From positions 594,033 through 658,032 of the forward strand of contig NZ_CAMPOV010000001.1 of assembly GCF_946892675.1 (NCBI RefSeq): a stretch of DNA of 64,000 nucleotides. Direction: 5' to 3'. This DNA is from Arthrobacter sp. Marseille-P9274. Lineage in GTDB: Bacteria > Actinomycetota > Actinomycetes > Actinomycetales > Micrococcaceae. Of the stretch, positions 44,487 to 53,038 are shown one piece after another. Under the pieces are notes generated by a model. It saw only the letters and a list, made by a program, of their open reading frames with translations, searched no databases and was not told the origin of the DNA. How positions within the stretch are numbered: the first letter of the stretch is position 1; every line of letters starts with the position of its first letter. A program made the position numbers and the translations under genes.

Positions 44487-45427
44487 ACCGTGCAGTGAGC
44501 CATAACGACGACGACGTCCGCCACCTGCTGGAGGAAGCCGGCCTGCAGCAGACGGCTCCGCTGGAGGCCTCGCTGATGGCGCTCCGGGCAGCGGGCCACG
44601 AACCCATGAAGACCGCCCCCTCCCCCGAGCTGCTGGCCTTCATGGGCCCCGCAGCCGCGCCGGCCACGGGAGTGCCAGCCACGTCCGTCCTGCCGGACCC
44701 GGAAGCGCCGGCCACCTCCGTCCTGCCGGTCACGTCCGCTGCCGGGACTGCCGCCGCCCCGAAGTCCTCACCCGAGTCCTCACCCACGGGGCAGGTCATT
44801 CCGCTCCGCCGCCGCCGGACAGTGCGCGGTGCGGCGCTGGGCCTGGCCGTCGTGGCCGCCACCGGACTGGGCGTCTCCGGCGTTGCCGCTGCGAGCCCCG
44901 AGTTCCGTGCCGCAGCCGGAACCGCGGTGGATCAGGTGGTCGGATTCTTCGACCCGTCGGATGACGGCCGGCAGGCAGGGCCGTCGACCGATGGGAAGAC
45001 CGGGGAATCGGATGCGCCGCAGCAGCCCGCCGGCGGGAACCCGGGCGACAGCTCGGGTACCGGCGCGGCGGACCGTGGAACCGCAGGTTCCGGCGCAGAG
45101 GCGGAGGAAACTTCCGGCGGCAGCCGTTCCGCCGATGAAACCGGCCGAAACTCCGGCTCCGGTTCAGAGTCTGGCTCCGGCAATCCTGCAGAGCCTGCCC
45201 CGCTACCGGAGCAGGCAGGCAATGGCGCTGTCAAAGATCCCGGCAGCATTCCGTCCGAGGCCGGCGACGCAACCAAAAAGCTGCTGGAGGATGCCCGCGA
45301 GACGCAGCCCTCCGACGTCGTACCTTCGCTCCCCGAAGACGACGTCCTGCCCGCGCCGGGCAAGCCCGACAGCGATGTGAAGGACGTGCCGGCGCTGCCC
45401 AAGGACGCACCGCAACCAAACCAGTAG
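44483..45427 (+). CDS. single-pass membrane protein, probable anti-sigma partner
   Basis: 314 residues. Cytosolic N-terminus of about 110 residues (HNDDDVRHLLEEAGLQQ, Ala/Pro/Thr-rich linker), basic stop RRRRTVRG, one transmembrane helix (AALGLAVVAATGLGVSGVAAA) and a long Ser/Gly/Glu-rich extracytoplasmic part with low complexity (PDxxP repeats at the end: LPEDDVLPAPGKPDSDVKDVPALP). It lacks the HxxxCxxC zinc motif of ZAS anti-sigmas. The ATGA overlap with the sigma gene is the main evidence for the role. Confidence 0.72.
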   Translation: MNRAVSHNDDDVRHLLEEAGLQQTAPLEASLMALRAAGHEPMKTAPSPELLAFMGPAAAPATGVPATSVLPDPEAPATSVLPVTSAAGTAAAPKSSPESSPTGQVIPLRRRRTVRGAALGLAVVAATGLGVSGVAAASPEFRAAAGTAVDQVVGFFDPSDDGRQAGPSTDGKTGESDAPQQPAGGNPGDSSGTGAADRGTAGSGAEAEETSGGSRSADETGRNSGSGSESGSGNPAEPAPLPEQAGNGAVKDPGSIPSEAGDATKKLLEDARETQPSDVVPSLPEDDVLPAPGKPDSDVKDVPALPKDAPQPNQ

Positions 45428-45481
45428 CATTTTCCGCCCCCGCGCTGGTTGAACTGCCTGCCCAGCGGGTACAACTGATGC

Positions 45482-47239
45482 ATGGGGAAAGCCCCTCTGG
45501 TCCTCGGACCAATGATGAGGAATGTCGACCAGACCTCGGCGAGCATCTGGGTGGAAACGAGCGAGGCCGCCCGGGTGGTCGTCCGCGCCGAGGCCCGCAG
45601 CTGGCAGGCCCGCACCTTCAGTGTGCGGGGGCACCACTACGCCCTGGTGGAAGTCGACGGACTGCAACCCGGCTCATCCATCCCCTACAGCCTGGAAGTC
45701 AACGGGCTCCAGGCCTGGCCGGAGCTCGACTCACCTTTCCCGCCGCCCGTCATCCCCACCCTGGCCGCGGGCAGGCAGCTGCGCCTGGCCTTCGGATCCT
45801 GCCGCACCAGCACCGACCACGGCAAGTCCGGCAACCGCACCCACGGCGTGGATTCGCTGCGGGCTTTCGCGCTCCGGCTGGCCCGCGAGCCGGAGCACCG
45901 GTGGCCGGACCTGCTGCTGTTCCTGGGCGACCAGGTCTACGCGGATTCGACCACCAAGGAGATGCAGAAGTTCATCCGAGCCCGCCGCAACATCAAGGAG
46001 CCCCCGGGCAAGGAACTGAAGGACTACGAGGAGTACGCGGAGCTGTACCGGCTGGCCTACTCGGATGAAGCCAACCGCTGGCTCCTCTCCACGGTGCCCA
46101 GCGCGATGATCTTCGACGACCATGACGTGCGCGACGACTGGAACGCCTCGCTGAGCTGGAAGCGGAAGATGGAGGCGACGTCCTGGTGGCACGGGCGGAT
46201 CGTCGCGGGCCTGACCTCCTACTGGGTCTACCAGCACCTGGGCAACCTCTCCCCCGCGGAGCGTGCGACGGACCCGCTCTGGCGGCGGATCGCCGCGTAC
46301 CAGGCAGGGAACGACGACGGCGGGGACCGCGAGCTGGACCTCACCGAGGACCTCGAAGCCTTCGCCGACCGGGCCGATAAGGAGCCGCGCAGCTACCGCT
46401 GGAGCTACTGCCGGGACTTCGGCTCCACCCGGCTGATCGTCGTGGACTCGCGGGCGGCCCGGGAGCTGGCCCCGGAACGCCGGGCGCTGGTGGACGAGGA
46501 CGAGCTGGCGTGGCTGGACGAACAGCTGCAAGGCGGGTTCCGCCACTTGCTGATCGGCACGTCGCTGCCCTTCCTGCTGCCTCCCGGCCTGCACCATGTC
46601 GAGTCCTGGAACGAGGCGATGAGCGAAGGGGCCTGGGGCCCGCTGGCCGGCTGGATCGGCGAACGCCTGCGGCAGGCCATCGACCTGGAGCACTGGGCGG
46701 CCTTCCAGAACAGCTTCCGCGAGGTCGCCGGCCTGGTGCAGGAGGTAGCGGACGGTCGGCGCGGCCCCGCTCCCGCGATCATCGCGTTCCTCTCCGGGGA
46801 CGTGCACTACTCCTACGCCTCCGAGGTGCAGCGCTCCACCGGCAGCCGGATCGTCCAGGCGGTCTGCTCGCCCATCCGCAATCCGCTGCCGCGGCTGATG
46901 CGCTCCTTCACTGCGGTCATGTCCTACGGCGTGGCCACTCCCGTCGGTGCGCTGGTGGCCCGCTCCATCAAGGTGCCTGAGCCCCCGTTCATGTGGCGGG
47001 GCTTGAAGGGCCCCTGGTTCGACAACAACCTGGCCACACTTGAGGACACCGTAAACGGCCTGGCCATCCGGTGGGAGAAGGGCGAGGCGGACCGTAAGGA
47101 CCCTGAGCATCCGCGGGTGCGCGAGGTGGCCAGAGTGCTGCTGGAGCCGCGCCAGGCGGCCGCGCCGCCATCCGCGCAGCCGGCCGGGCCGCCATCCGCG
47201 CAGCAATCGGCGCGCCGGTCCGACCCGCTGCAGAGCTAG
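45482..47239 (+). CDS. PhoD-like metallophosphatase, non-secreted
   Basis: 585 residues. N-terminal PhoD_N-like beta domain (LVLGPMMRNVDQTSASIWVETSEAARVVV), then metallophosphatase motifs LAFGSCRTS, DLLLFLGDQVYADS, AMIFDDHDVRDDWN, TRLIVVDSRAAREL and IIAFLSGDVHYSYA. No signal peptide or transmembrane helix is present, unlike the Tat-exported PhoD at 33 kb, so it likely acts in the cytosol. ATG 45482 follows a TTGAAC/ACAACT promoter-like pair closely, consistent with a leaderless transcript. The C-terminus is Ala/Pro/Gln-rich. The next gene starts 10 bases on. Confidence 0.88.
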   Translation: MGKAPLVLGPMMRNVDQTSASIWVETSEAARVVVRAEARSWQARTFSVRGHHYALVEVDGLQPGSSIPYSLEVNGLQAWPELDSPFPPPVIPTLAAGRQLRLAFGSCRTSTDHGKSGNRTHGVDSLRAFALRLAREPEHRWPDLLLFLGDQVYADSTTKEMQKFIRARRNIKEPPGKELKDYEEYAELYRLAYSDEANRWLLSTVPSAMIFDDHDVRDDWNASLSWKRKMEATSWWHGRIVAGLTSYWVYQHLGNLSPAERATDPLWRRIAAYQAGNDDGGDRELDLTEDLEAFADRADKEPRSYRWSYCRDFGSTRLIVVDSRAARELAPERRALVDEDELAWLDEQLQGGFRHLLIGTSLPFLLPPGLHHVESWNEAMSEGAWGPLAGWIGERLRQAIDLEHWAAFQNSFREVAGLVQEVADGRRGPAPAIIAFLSGDVHYSYASEVQRSTGSRIVQAVCSPIRNPLPRLMRSFTAVMSYGVATPVGALVARSIKVPEPPFMWRGLKGPWFDNNLATLEDTVNGLAIRWEKGEADRKDPEHPRVREVARVLLEPRQAAAPPSAQPAGPPSAQQSARRSDPLQS

Positions 47240-47249
47240 GGGGCCGACG

Positions 47250-49982
47250 ATGGACAGCATCACGGTGCCGCTGGGCGAGGTCGGCGCGGGCATGCTGGCC
47301 GAGGCCGGCGGAAAGGCGGTCAACCTCGGCGTCATGCTCGCCGCGGGGCTCCCGGTTCCGGATGGTTTCTGCCTAACGACGGCGGCCTACCGCCAGGTGG
47401 CGACGGCGGCGGGGCTCGAGTGGCTGCTCGCCGCGATGGAATCCGCCGCCGGTGAGACGGTGCGGCCGTCGGCGGAACATGGCAGGCCACCCGGGGACGC
47501 GGCCACCGCCGCCAGCCTGCAGCATCTGGCCCGGCAGGCGCGCGACCGGCTGGCCGCCGCGCCGGTGCCGGCACGGATCGAACGGGAACTGCGCCGCGCC
47601 TACGCCCGGCTCGGCGAGGACGTGCCGGTGGCCGTGCGTTCGTCCGCCACCGCCGAGGACCTGCCCGAGGCGAGCTTCGCGGGCCAGCAGGACACCTTCC
47701 TCAACGTCGTCGGCGCGGACGCGCTGCTCGAGGCCGTGCGCGGCTGCTGGGCGTCGCTCTGGACCGAGCGGGCCACGGCCTACCGCTACGCGAACGGGAT
47801 CGGCCAGCGGAAGGTGCGCCTCGCCGTCGTTGTCCAGCGCATGGTGGACGCCGCCGTTTCCGGGGTCATGTTCACCGCGAACCCGCTCACCGGTACCCGC
47901 GGGCAGACCGTGGTGGACGCCAGCCCCGGGCTGGGCGAGGCCGTGGTCTCCGGCGCCGTCAACCCGGACCAGTTTGTCGTGGACACGGCAACCGGCCGGA
48001 TTGTGGAGCGCAGGGTGGGCGACAAGCTGGTGCAGGTCAGGCCGCTGCCCGGCGGCGGCACGGAGCAGCTGCCCCTGGCCGCCGGGAGCGAACCGAGCCT
48101 CACCGACGAGCAGGTGCGCGAGCTCGCGGGGCTCGGCCGCGCCGCGCAGGAGCTCTTCGGGGCGCCCCAGGACCTGGAATGGACGCTCTCCCCCGCCGGC
48201 GGCTTCGCGCTGGTCCAGACCCGGCCCATCACCACGCTGTACCCGCTTCCTGAGGCGGACGAGAGCACCCGGGCCTACCTCTGCGCCAGCCTGCTGCAGG
48301 GCCTGACGCGGCCGCTGACGCCGATGGGGCTGTGCGCGTTCGAGACCCTCGCCGCGGCCTGGAAGCCGGCGGGCGGCGGGTCAGGACCACCGCCAGCGTT
48401 CCGCTACCTCAGCGTCGGCCTGCGGCTCTTTGTGGACATCACCCCGGTGCTGCGCAGCCCCGGGGGCCGGCGGCTGCTCCCGCGCATGATGAAGGGCGCA
48501 GACGCCCGGTCCGTCGGCGTGCTCGAGCACCTGATGGAGGATCCGCGTTTCGCCGTGGCCAGGCGCCGCGTGCCGCGCTCCCCCGCCGGGCTGTTCCGGT
48601 CCGTCCCCCAGCTGGTGCTGCTGCCGTCCGTGCTGCATGCCTTGTTCCGGCCGGCTGCCGCGCTGCGGCGTTCCCGGGCGGCGGAGCGGGAGTTCGACGC
48701 CCGGCTCCGGCTGCCCGAGCCGGCCACCCCCGCGCAGCGGCTGGACTTCGTGGAACAGATGTTCAGCCGGGAGGTCACCGAGAGCCTGCTCCGGCTGCTG
48801 CCCCCGCCGGCCGCCGGCTACCTCTGGCTGGGTGTGGCCCGCTGGTTGCTGGGGTCCCTCGTCGAACGCGGCGAAGTGCAGGAGGTGCTGCGCGGGCTGC
48901 CGCACAACGTCACGACCGAGATGGACCTCAAGCTCTGGGATGCCGCCGCCGCCATCGGCCGGGACCCCGCCTCCGCGGAGGCCATCCGGTCCGCGGCCCC
49001 GGAGGAGCTGGCCCGTGCCTACCGCGAGGGCACCCTTCCGGCGGAGGCGCAGCGCCGGCTCGCGGCCTTCCTGGCCGCGTACGGGCACCGCGCGGTCGCC
49101 GAAATCGACATCGGCGTGCCGCGCTGGGCGGAGGATCCGTCGCACATCATCAACGTCATCGCGAACTACCTGCGGCTGGACGATCCCCAGCAGGCGCCGG
49201 ACCGCCAGTTCGCGCGCGCCGCAGCGCAGGCGGACGCCAAGGTCGCAGACCTGGTCCGGCGGGCCGAGGCGTTCGGTCCGGTGCGCAGCCGGCTCATCGC
49301 CTACGGCCTTCGCCGGGCCCGCGCTAGCGCCGGAATGCGCGAGTACCCGAAGTACCGGCTCGTCACGGCCCTCGCCGCCCTGCGCGCGCAACTGCGGAAG
49401 GTCGGGGAAGAGCTCGCCGCCGCCGGGTCCGTCGCGGCGGCCGAGGACGTCTTCTTCCTCGACCTCGCCGAGGCTCGGGTGGGCCTGCGCGGCGCGGACC
49501 TGCACGGCATCGTGGCCGGTCGCCGCCGCACCTACGCCCGCGAACTGCGCCGCCGGCACATCCCGCGGCTGATCCTCTCCGACGGCACGGACGTGGAGGC
49601 GGCCCTCGCCGCAGCGGCAACAACGACGGCGGGAGACCGGCTTCCGCCGGGAACCCTCGTCGGGGCGCCGGCCTCCGCGGGCACAGTGACCGGAACCGCC
49701 CGGGTCATCCTGGACCCGGCCGGGGCCCGGCTGGAGCCGGGCGAAATCCTGGTCGCTCCGTCCACGGACCCGGGCTGGACTCCGCTCTTCCTGACCGCCG
49801 GGGCCCTGGTGATGGAGATGGGCGGACCCGTGTCGCACGGAGCTGTGGTGGCGCGCGAATACGGGATCCCCGCCGTCGTTGGTGTCCCGGACGCGACCCT
49901 TCGCATTGCCACCGGCGACACAATCACCGTGGACGGCGCGGCCGGAACGATCGTGTGCAGCGCACGTCCGGCTTCTTCCTGA
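47250..49982 (+). CDS. PEP-synthase/rifampin-phosphotransferase-like enzyme
   Basis: 910 residues with the three-part layout of dikinases: ATP-grasp pyruvate-phosphate-dikinase-type domain (1-335; KAVNLGVMLAAGLPVPDGFCLTTAAYR, VAVRSSATAEDLPEASFAGQQDTFLNVVG, AAVSGVMFTANPLTG, DLEWTLS...LVQTRPIT), a long central domain (about 345-780; TRAYLCASLLQGLTRPLTPMGLCAFE), and the swivelling His domain with GGPVSHGAVVAREYGIPAVVGV, catalytic His at residue 863. This order and the size match rifampin phosphotransferase; classical PEP synthase has a C-terminal TIM barrel that is missing here. True activity unknown. No rifamycin-associated inverted repeat is seen upstream. Probably co-transcribed with the phosphatase gene. 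Confidence 0.82.
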   Translation: MDSITVPLGEVGAGMLAEAGGKAVNLGVMLAAGLPVPDGFCLTTAAYRQVATAAGLEWLLAAMESAAGETVRPSAEHGRPPGDAATAASLQHLARQARDRLAAAPVPARIERELRRAYARLGEDVPVAVRSSATAEDLPEASFAGQQDTFLNVVGADALLEAVRGCWASLWTERATAYRYANGIGQRKVRLAVVVQRMVDAAVSGVMFTANPLTGTRGQTVVDASPGLGEAVVSGAVNPDQFVVDTATGRIVERRVGDKLVQVRPLPGGGTEQLPLAAGSEPSLTDEQVRELAGLGRAAQELFGAPQDLEWTLSPAGGFALVQTRPITTLYPLPEADESTRAYLCASLLQGLTRPLTPMGLCAFETLAAAWKPAGGGSGPPPAFRYLSVGLRLFVDITPVLRSPGGRRLLPRMMKGADARSVGVLEHLMEDPRFAVARRRVPRSPAGLFRSVPQLVLLPSVLHALFRPAAALRRSRAAEREFDARLRLPEPATPAQRLDFVEQMFSREVTESLLRLLPPPAAGYLWLGVARWLLGSLVERGEVQEVLRGLPHNVTTEMDLKLWDAAAAIGRDPASAEAIRSAAPEELARAYREGTLPAEAQRRLAAFLAAYGHRAVAEIDIGVPRWAEDPSHIINVIANYLRLDDPQQAPDRQFARAAAQADAKVADLVRRAEAFGPVRSRLIAYGLRRARASAGMREYPKYRLVTALAALRAQLRKVGEELAAAGSVAAAEDVFFLDLAEARVGLRGADLHGIVAGRRRTYARELRRRHIPRLILSDGTDVEAALAAAATTTAGDRLPPGTLVGAPASAGTVTGTARVILDPAGARLEPGEILVAPSTDPGWTPLFLTAGALVMEMGGPVSHGAVVAREYGIPAVVGVPDATLRIATGDTITVDGAAGTIVCSARPASS

Positions 49983-50065
49983 GGGCAGCAGAAGCGGGCC
50001 CGTTCCACAGCAGCTTCACAGTTACGCCACAGTGGCGGCTTAGGCCCGGGCCGCACCGTGGAAGC

Positions 50066-50308
50066 ATGACAAATCATTCTGAAAACACACCGCACACCTT
50101 CCTCTACGGCTCAACCGGAGGCAGCGATCCTGATCCCGCACCGCAGGACGATGAGCCGCGCCTTCCGCTGATACGGCGGCCCGAGTTCATCTTCGTGCTG
50201 CTGCTGGTGGTCCTGTTCCTTGGAATCTGCGTCTACCTGTTCATCAGGTTCGTACTACCCATCCTGACGCAGATCATCGACGCCCTCCAGGCGACCGGCG
50301 CTGCCTGA
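50066..50308 (+). CDS. small membrane protein upstream of Ser/Thr kinase
   Basis: 80 residues: a polar acidic N-terminus (SENTPHTFLYGSTGGSDPDPAPQDDEPRLPL) and a single long hydrophobic helix (FIFVLLLVVLFLGICVYLFIRFVLPIL). The ATG at 50066 lies in an interval with no other candidate. It precedes the kinase gene by 33 bases and could be a partner or substrate. No family recognised. Confidence 0.55.
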   Translation: MTNHSENTPHTFLYGSTGGSDPDPAPQDDEPRLPLIRRPEFIFVLLLVVLFLGICVYLFIRFVLPILTQIIDALQATGAA

Positions 50309-50341
50309 CCGGCCCCGGCCCTGCCAGCACAGGAGGTTCCC

Positions 50342-51583
50342 ATGTCGAGCACGACCGCCCCGGAGATCCGGGGCAGCCTGCTAAACGACCGCTACCAAGT
50401 GGGTCCGATGATCGGCCGGGGCGGCATGGGAACCGTCTACCGGGCCGTGGACCACGTCCTTCGGCGGGAAGTCGCCGTCAAGGTGTTCCACCCGGATCTC
50501 CACCAGCCGGGCCTGCTGGACTCGCAGCGGCTGGAAACCGAGACCATGGCGCGGCTGAACCATCCCGGCCTCGTCGCCCTCTACGACGCGGGCACCGCCA
50601 GGCATGACAGGCAGGAGCTGTCCTTCATGGTCATGGAGCTCGTCGCGGGAGTGGACCTGCGGCTCCAGCTGGCGGCAGCTCCCTTGGGGCTGGAGACGAC
50701 GGCGCGGCTCGGGGCCCGGCTGGCCGCCACTCTCCACTACGTCCACGGCCGGGCAACCATCCATCGCGACATTAAACCCAGCAATATCCTGCTGGCCAGG
50801 TATTCCGACGACGAAGACCTGCAGCCCAAGCTCGCCGACTTCGGTATCGCCGCGCTCATCGGGCGGCCGCGGCCCGTACCGGAGCTGACCGTCGGCACCG
50901 CCGCCTACCTCAGCCCCGAACAGGTCCGCGGACGGGAGGCCGGCCCGCCGTCGGACATCTACTCGCTCGGGCTGGTGCTGCTGCAGTGCCTCACGGGCGA
51001 AACGGAATACCAGGGTCCGCCCATCGACTCGGCGCTGGCCCGGCTGACCCGTCCGCCGCGGATTCCCGCGGACCTTCCCGGGGGCGTGGCGGAACTTCTT
51101 CAAGCCATGACGGACTCGGACGAGGCGCACCGCCCCACCGCAGCGGAAGTCACCCTCTCGCTGAGGCGGGCAGGCAGCGATCCGGACACCGCACGCCGGC
51201 TGCGCGACCCCGCGCAGCACGAGACGCCAGGGCTCCGGCCGCCGGACCTGGCGCCGCTGCTTCCCGCCCTGCGGCCCGCCGAACTTACCAACGCTACCCG
51301 GGCCTTCCTGCCCGTGGCCGTGGCGCCGGCACCGCCGACAGCCAGCCTCGGCCAGCTCCTCCCCCCCGACGCGCCGCCGGCTGCCCGTCGACGACCCTTC
51401 CCAAGACGGCGCGCCGCCATCCTCGCCTCGGCCGCCGCCACGGCCCTGGCCGGCGTCGCAGTCCTGCCCGCCATGCTTCCCGCCGTCTTTCCCTCCGACC
51501 CGGCGGGTTCCGCCCCCAATCCGGCCGTCCTCCAGCGGCTTGACGACAACCTGACCCTGCTCGAAGAAAGCCTGGCCCCATGA
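50342..51583 (+). CDS. Hanks-type serine/threonine protein kinase
   Basis: 413 residues. Kinase domain 15-285: glycine loop IGRGGMGTVYRAVDH, ATP Lys in EVAVKVFHP, catalytic loop TIHRDIKPSNILL, metal-binding ADFGIAAL, activation-segment end GTAAYLSPEQVRG and DIYSLGLVLLQCLTGETEY. A proline-rich linker is followed by one transmembrane helix (AAILASAAATALAGVAVLPAM) and a short outside tail without PASTA repeats. AGGAGG precedes the ATG. The next gene, a lipoprotein, overlaps by 4 bases and may be its ligand-binding or signalling partner. Confidence 0.92.
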   Translation: MSSTTAPEIRGSLLNDRYQVGPMIGRGGMGTVYRAVDHVLRREVAVKVFHPDLHQPGLLDSQRLETETMARLNHPGLVALYDAGTARHDRQELSFMVMELVAGVDLRLQLAAAPLGLETTARLGARLAATLHYVHGRATIHRDIKPSNILLARYSDDEDLQPKLADFGIAALIGRPRPVPELTVGTAAYLSPEQVRGREAGPPSDIYSLGLVLLQCLTGETEYQGPPIDSALARLTRPPRIPADLPGGVAELLQAMTDSDEAHRPTAAEVTLSLRRAGSDPDTARRLRDPAQHETPGLRPPDLAPLLPALRPAELTNATRAFLPVAVAPAPPTASLGQLLPPDAPPAARRRPFPRRRAAILASAAATALAGVAVLPAMLPAVFPSDPAGSAPNPAVLQRLDDNLTLLEESLAP

Positions 51584-52167
51584 ACATTTCAGCGCCCTTC
51601 GCCAAGCCCCTCATCGGCGGCACGCTCGCCGCCCTGCTGCTGGCCGGCTGCTCGGCCCAGCAGGCCAAGGTCTCGCCGGCCGCTCCCGGCTCGCTGCAGG
51701 AACGCGCCCAGTCCGTCATGCAGCTGGCCAAGGACAAGGACTACACTGGCGCGCTTGCAGAGATCGATTCCCTGACCGACGACGTCCGCGACGCGGGTGC
51801 CACCGGAGAGCTGCCCCGGCAGCAGTGGCTCCAGGCCGAGGCGGCGCTGGCCCAGCTGCGCACCGATCTCGAGGCCCTCACTGGAGGTGTCTCGCCCGCC
51901 TCCGCGGACAACACTTCGTCCGCGCCCGTGCCCTCCGCCACGCCATCGCCCTCCGCTGCGCCCGAGGACAACTGCGACGACCAGCCAGACCAGGACCGTG
52001 GCAGGGGCACCGATGACAACGTCGGAACCACGGATGACGAGGAAGACTGGCAGGACTGGCAGGACCAGCAGGACGACTGGGACGACCAGACCTCGGCCGA
52101 CGCCGGCAACGGCTCGGACAGCGACGACGACGAATGGCTCGCGGAGGCCGAGTGGCGGGACGATTAG
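51580..52167 (+). CDS. lipoprotein with acidic C-terminus
   Basis: 195 residues. Lipoprotein signal peptide ending in lipobox LLAGCS (GGTLAALLLAGC), a helical region (SLQERAQSVMQLAKDKDYTGALAEIDSLTDDV, QQWLQAEAALAQLRTDLEAL), and a strongly acidic Asp/Trp/Gln-rich tail (DWQDWQDQQDDWDDQ). Coupled (ATGA) to the kinase gene and thus likely anchored on the outer face of the membrane beside its short outer tail. Its TAG stop overlaps the convergent regulator's stop. Confidence 0.83.
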   Translation: MNISAPFAKPLIGGTLAALLLAGCSAQQAKVSPAAPGSLQERAQSVMQLAKDKDYTGALAEIDSLTDDVRDAGATGELPRQQWLQAEAALAQLRTDLEALTGGVSPASADNTSSAPVPSATPSPSAAPEDNCDDQPDQDRGRGTDDNVGTTDDEEDWQDWQDQQDDWDDQTSADAGNGSDSDDDEWLAEAEWRDD

Positions 52168-52913
52168 GCAGCGGCCGGCTTGAGGACGTACCCGGCGCCG
52201 CGAAGGGTATGGATCATCGGCGCCCGTCCGGCGTCGATCTTCTTGCGCAGATACGAAATGTAGAGTTCGACGATGTTGTTGTGCCCGCCGAAATCGTAGT
52301 TCCAGACCTGGTCCAGGATCTGGCCCTTGCTCAGGACGGTCCGCGGATTGTCCATCAGGTAGTGCAGCAGGTCGAACTCCGTGGTGGTCAGCTGCACCGG
52401 CTCGCCGCCGCGCGTGACCTCACGGGTGTCCAGGTTCATCACCAGGTCCCCGACCACCAGCTCGGCCGTCCGCGCCGCCGCCGCACCGGACCGCTGCACC
52501 AGCCGGCAGAGCCGCAGCAGCAGCTCCTCCATGCTGAACGGCTTGGTCACGTAGTCGTCGCCGCCGGCGGCCAGGCCGGTGATCCGGTCGGACACCGCGT
52601 CCTTGGCGGTCAGGAACAGGGCCGGCACCTCCGGCGCGAAGGTCCGGATCCGGTTCAGCGCGTCCAGTCCGTCGAATCCCGGAATCATCACGTCCAGGAC
52701 CAGCACATCCGGCCGCGTCTCCCGGGCCAGCCGCACGGCCGACGGTCCGTCGTCGGCCACCGCGACTTCCCAGCCGGCCAGCTGCAGTCCCATGCGGACC
52801 AGGTCGGACAGCTGTGGTTCGTCGTCGACCACCAGGGCGCGGATCCGGCTGCCGTCCGGACGGCTCAGCCGGGGCAGGCTGGCCACGAAGTCGAGGGAAT
52901 CCTGCGCGGCCAT
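52164..52913 (-). CDS. OmpR/PhoB-family response regulator
   Basis: 249 residues. Receiver: IRALVVDDEPQLSDLVRMGLQLAG, phospho-Asp in DVLVLDVMIPGFDG, switch Thr/Lys in ALFLTAKDAV and GDDYVTKPFSMEELLLR. Winged helix: VTRGGEPVQLTTTEFDLLHYLMDNPRTVLSKGQILDQVW and VVEL-type end IVELYISYLRKKIDAGRAPMIHTLRGAGYVLK. Close in style to mycobacterial TcrX. ATG 52913 has AGGAGCG. It is divergent from the sensor kinase gene, 125 bases away. Confidence 0.93.
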   Translation of the reverse strand: MAAQDSLDFVASLPRLSRPDGSRIRALVVDDEPQLSDLVRMGLQLAGWEVAVADDGPSAVRLARETRPDVLVLDVMIPGFDGLDALNRIRTFAPEVPALFLTAKDAVSDRITGLAAGGDDYVTKPFSMEELLLRLCRLVQRSGAAAARTAELVVGDLVMNLDTREVTRGGEPVQLTTTEFDLLHYLMDNPRTVLSKGQILDQVWNYDFGGHNNIVELYISYLRKKIDAGRAPMIHTLRGAGYVLKPAAA

Positions 52914-53038
52914 ACAAGCGCTCCTGAAGATCACGTCAACGGGCAGATACTGAACCAACAATAGCCATTACAGTTACCTCATCACCTTGGGAAGGAGCTG
53001 GGAGCTCCGCTCGCGAAGGACAGATCCGGAAGACAAAC

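Noticed and set aside
47200-47250. Rifamycin-associated inverted repeat before the dikinase-like gene
   Set aside because: Only 10 bases separate it from the upstream gene and no such repeat is seen there.
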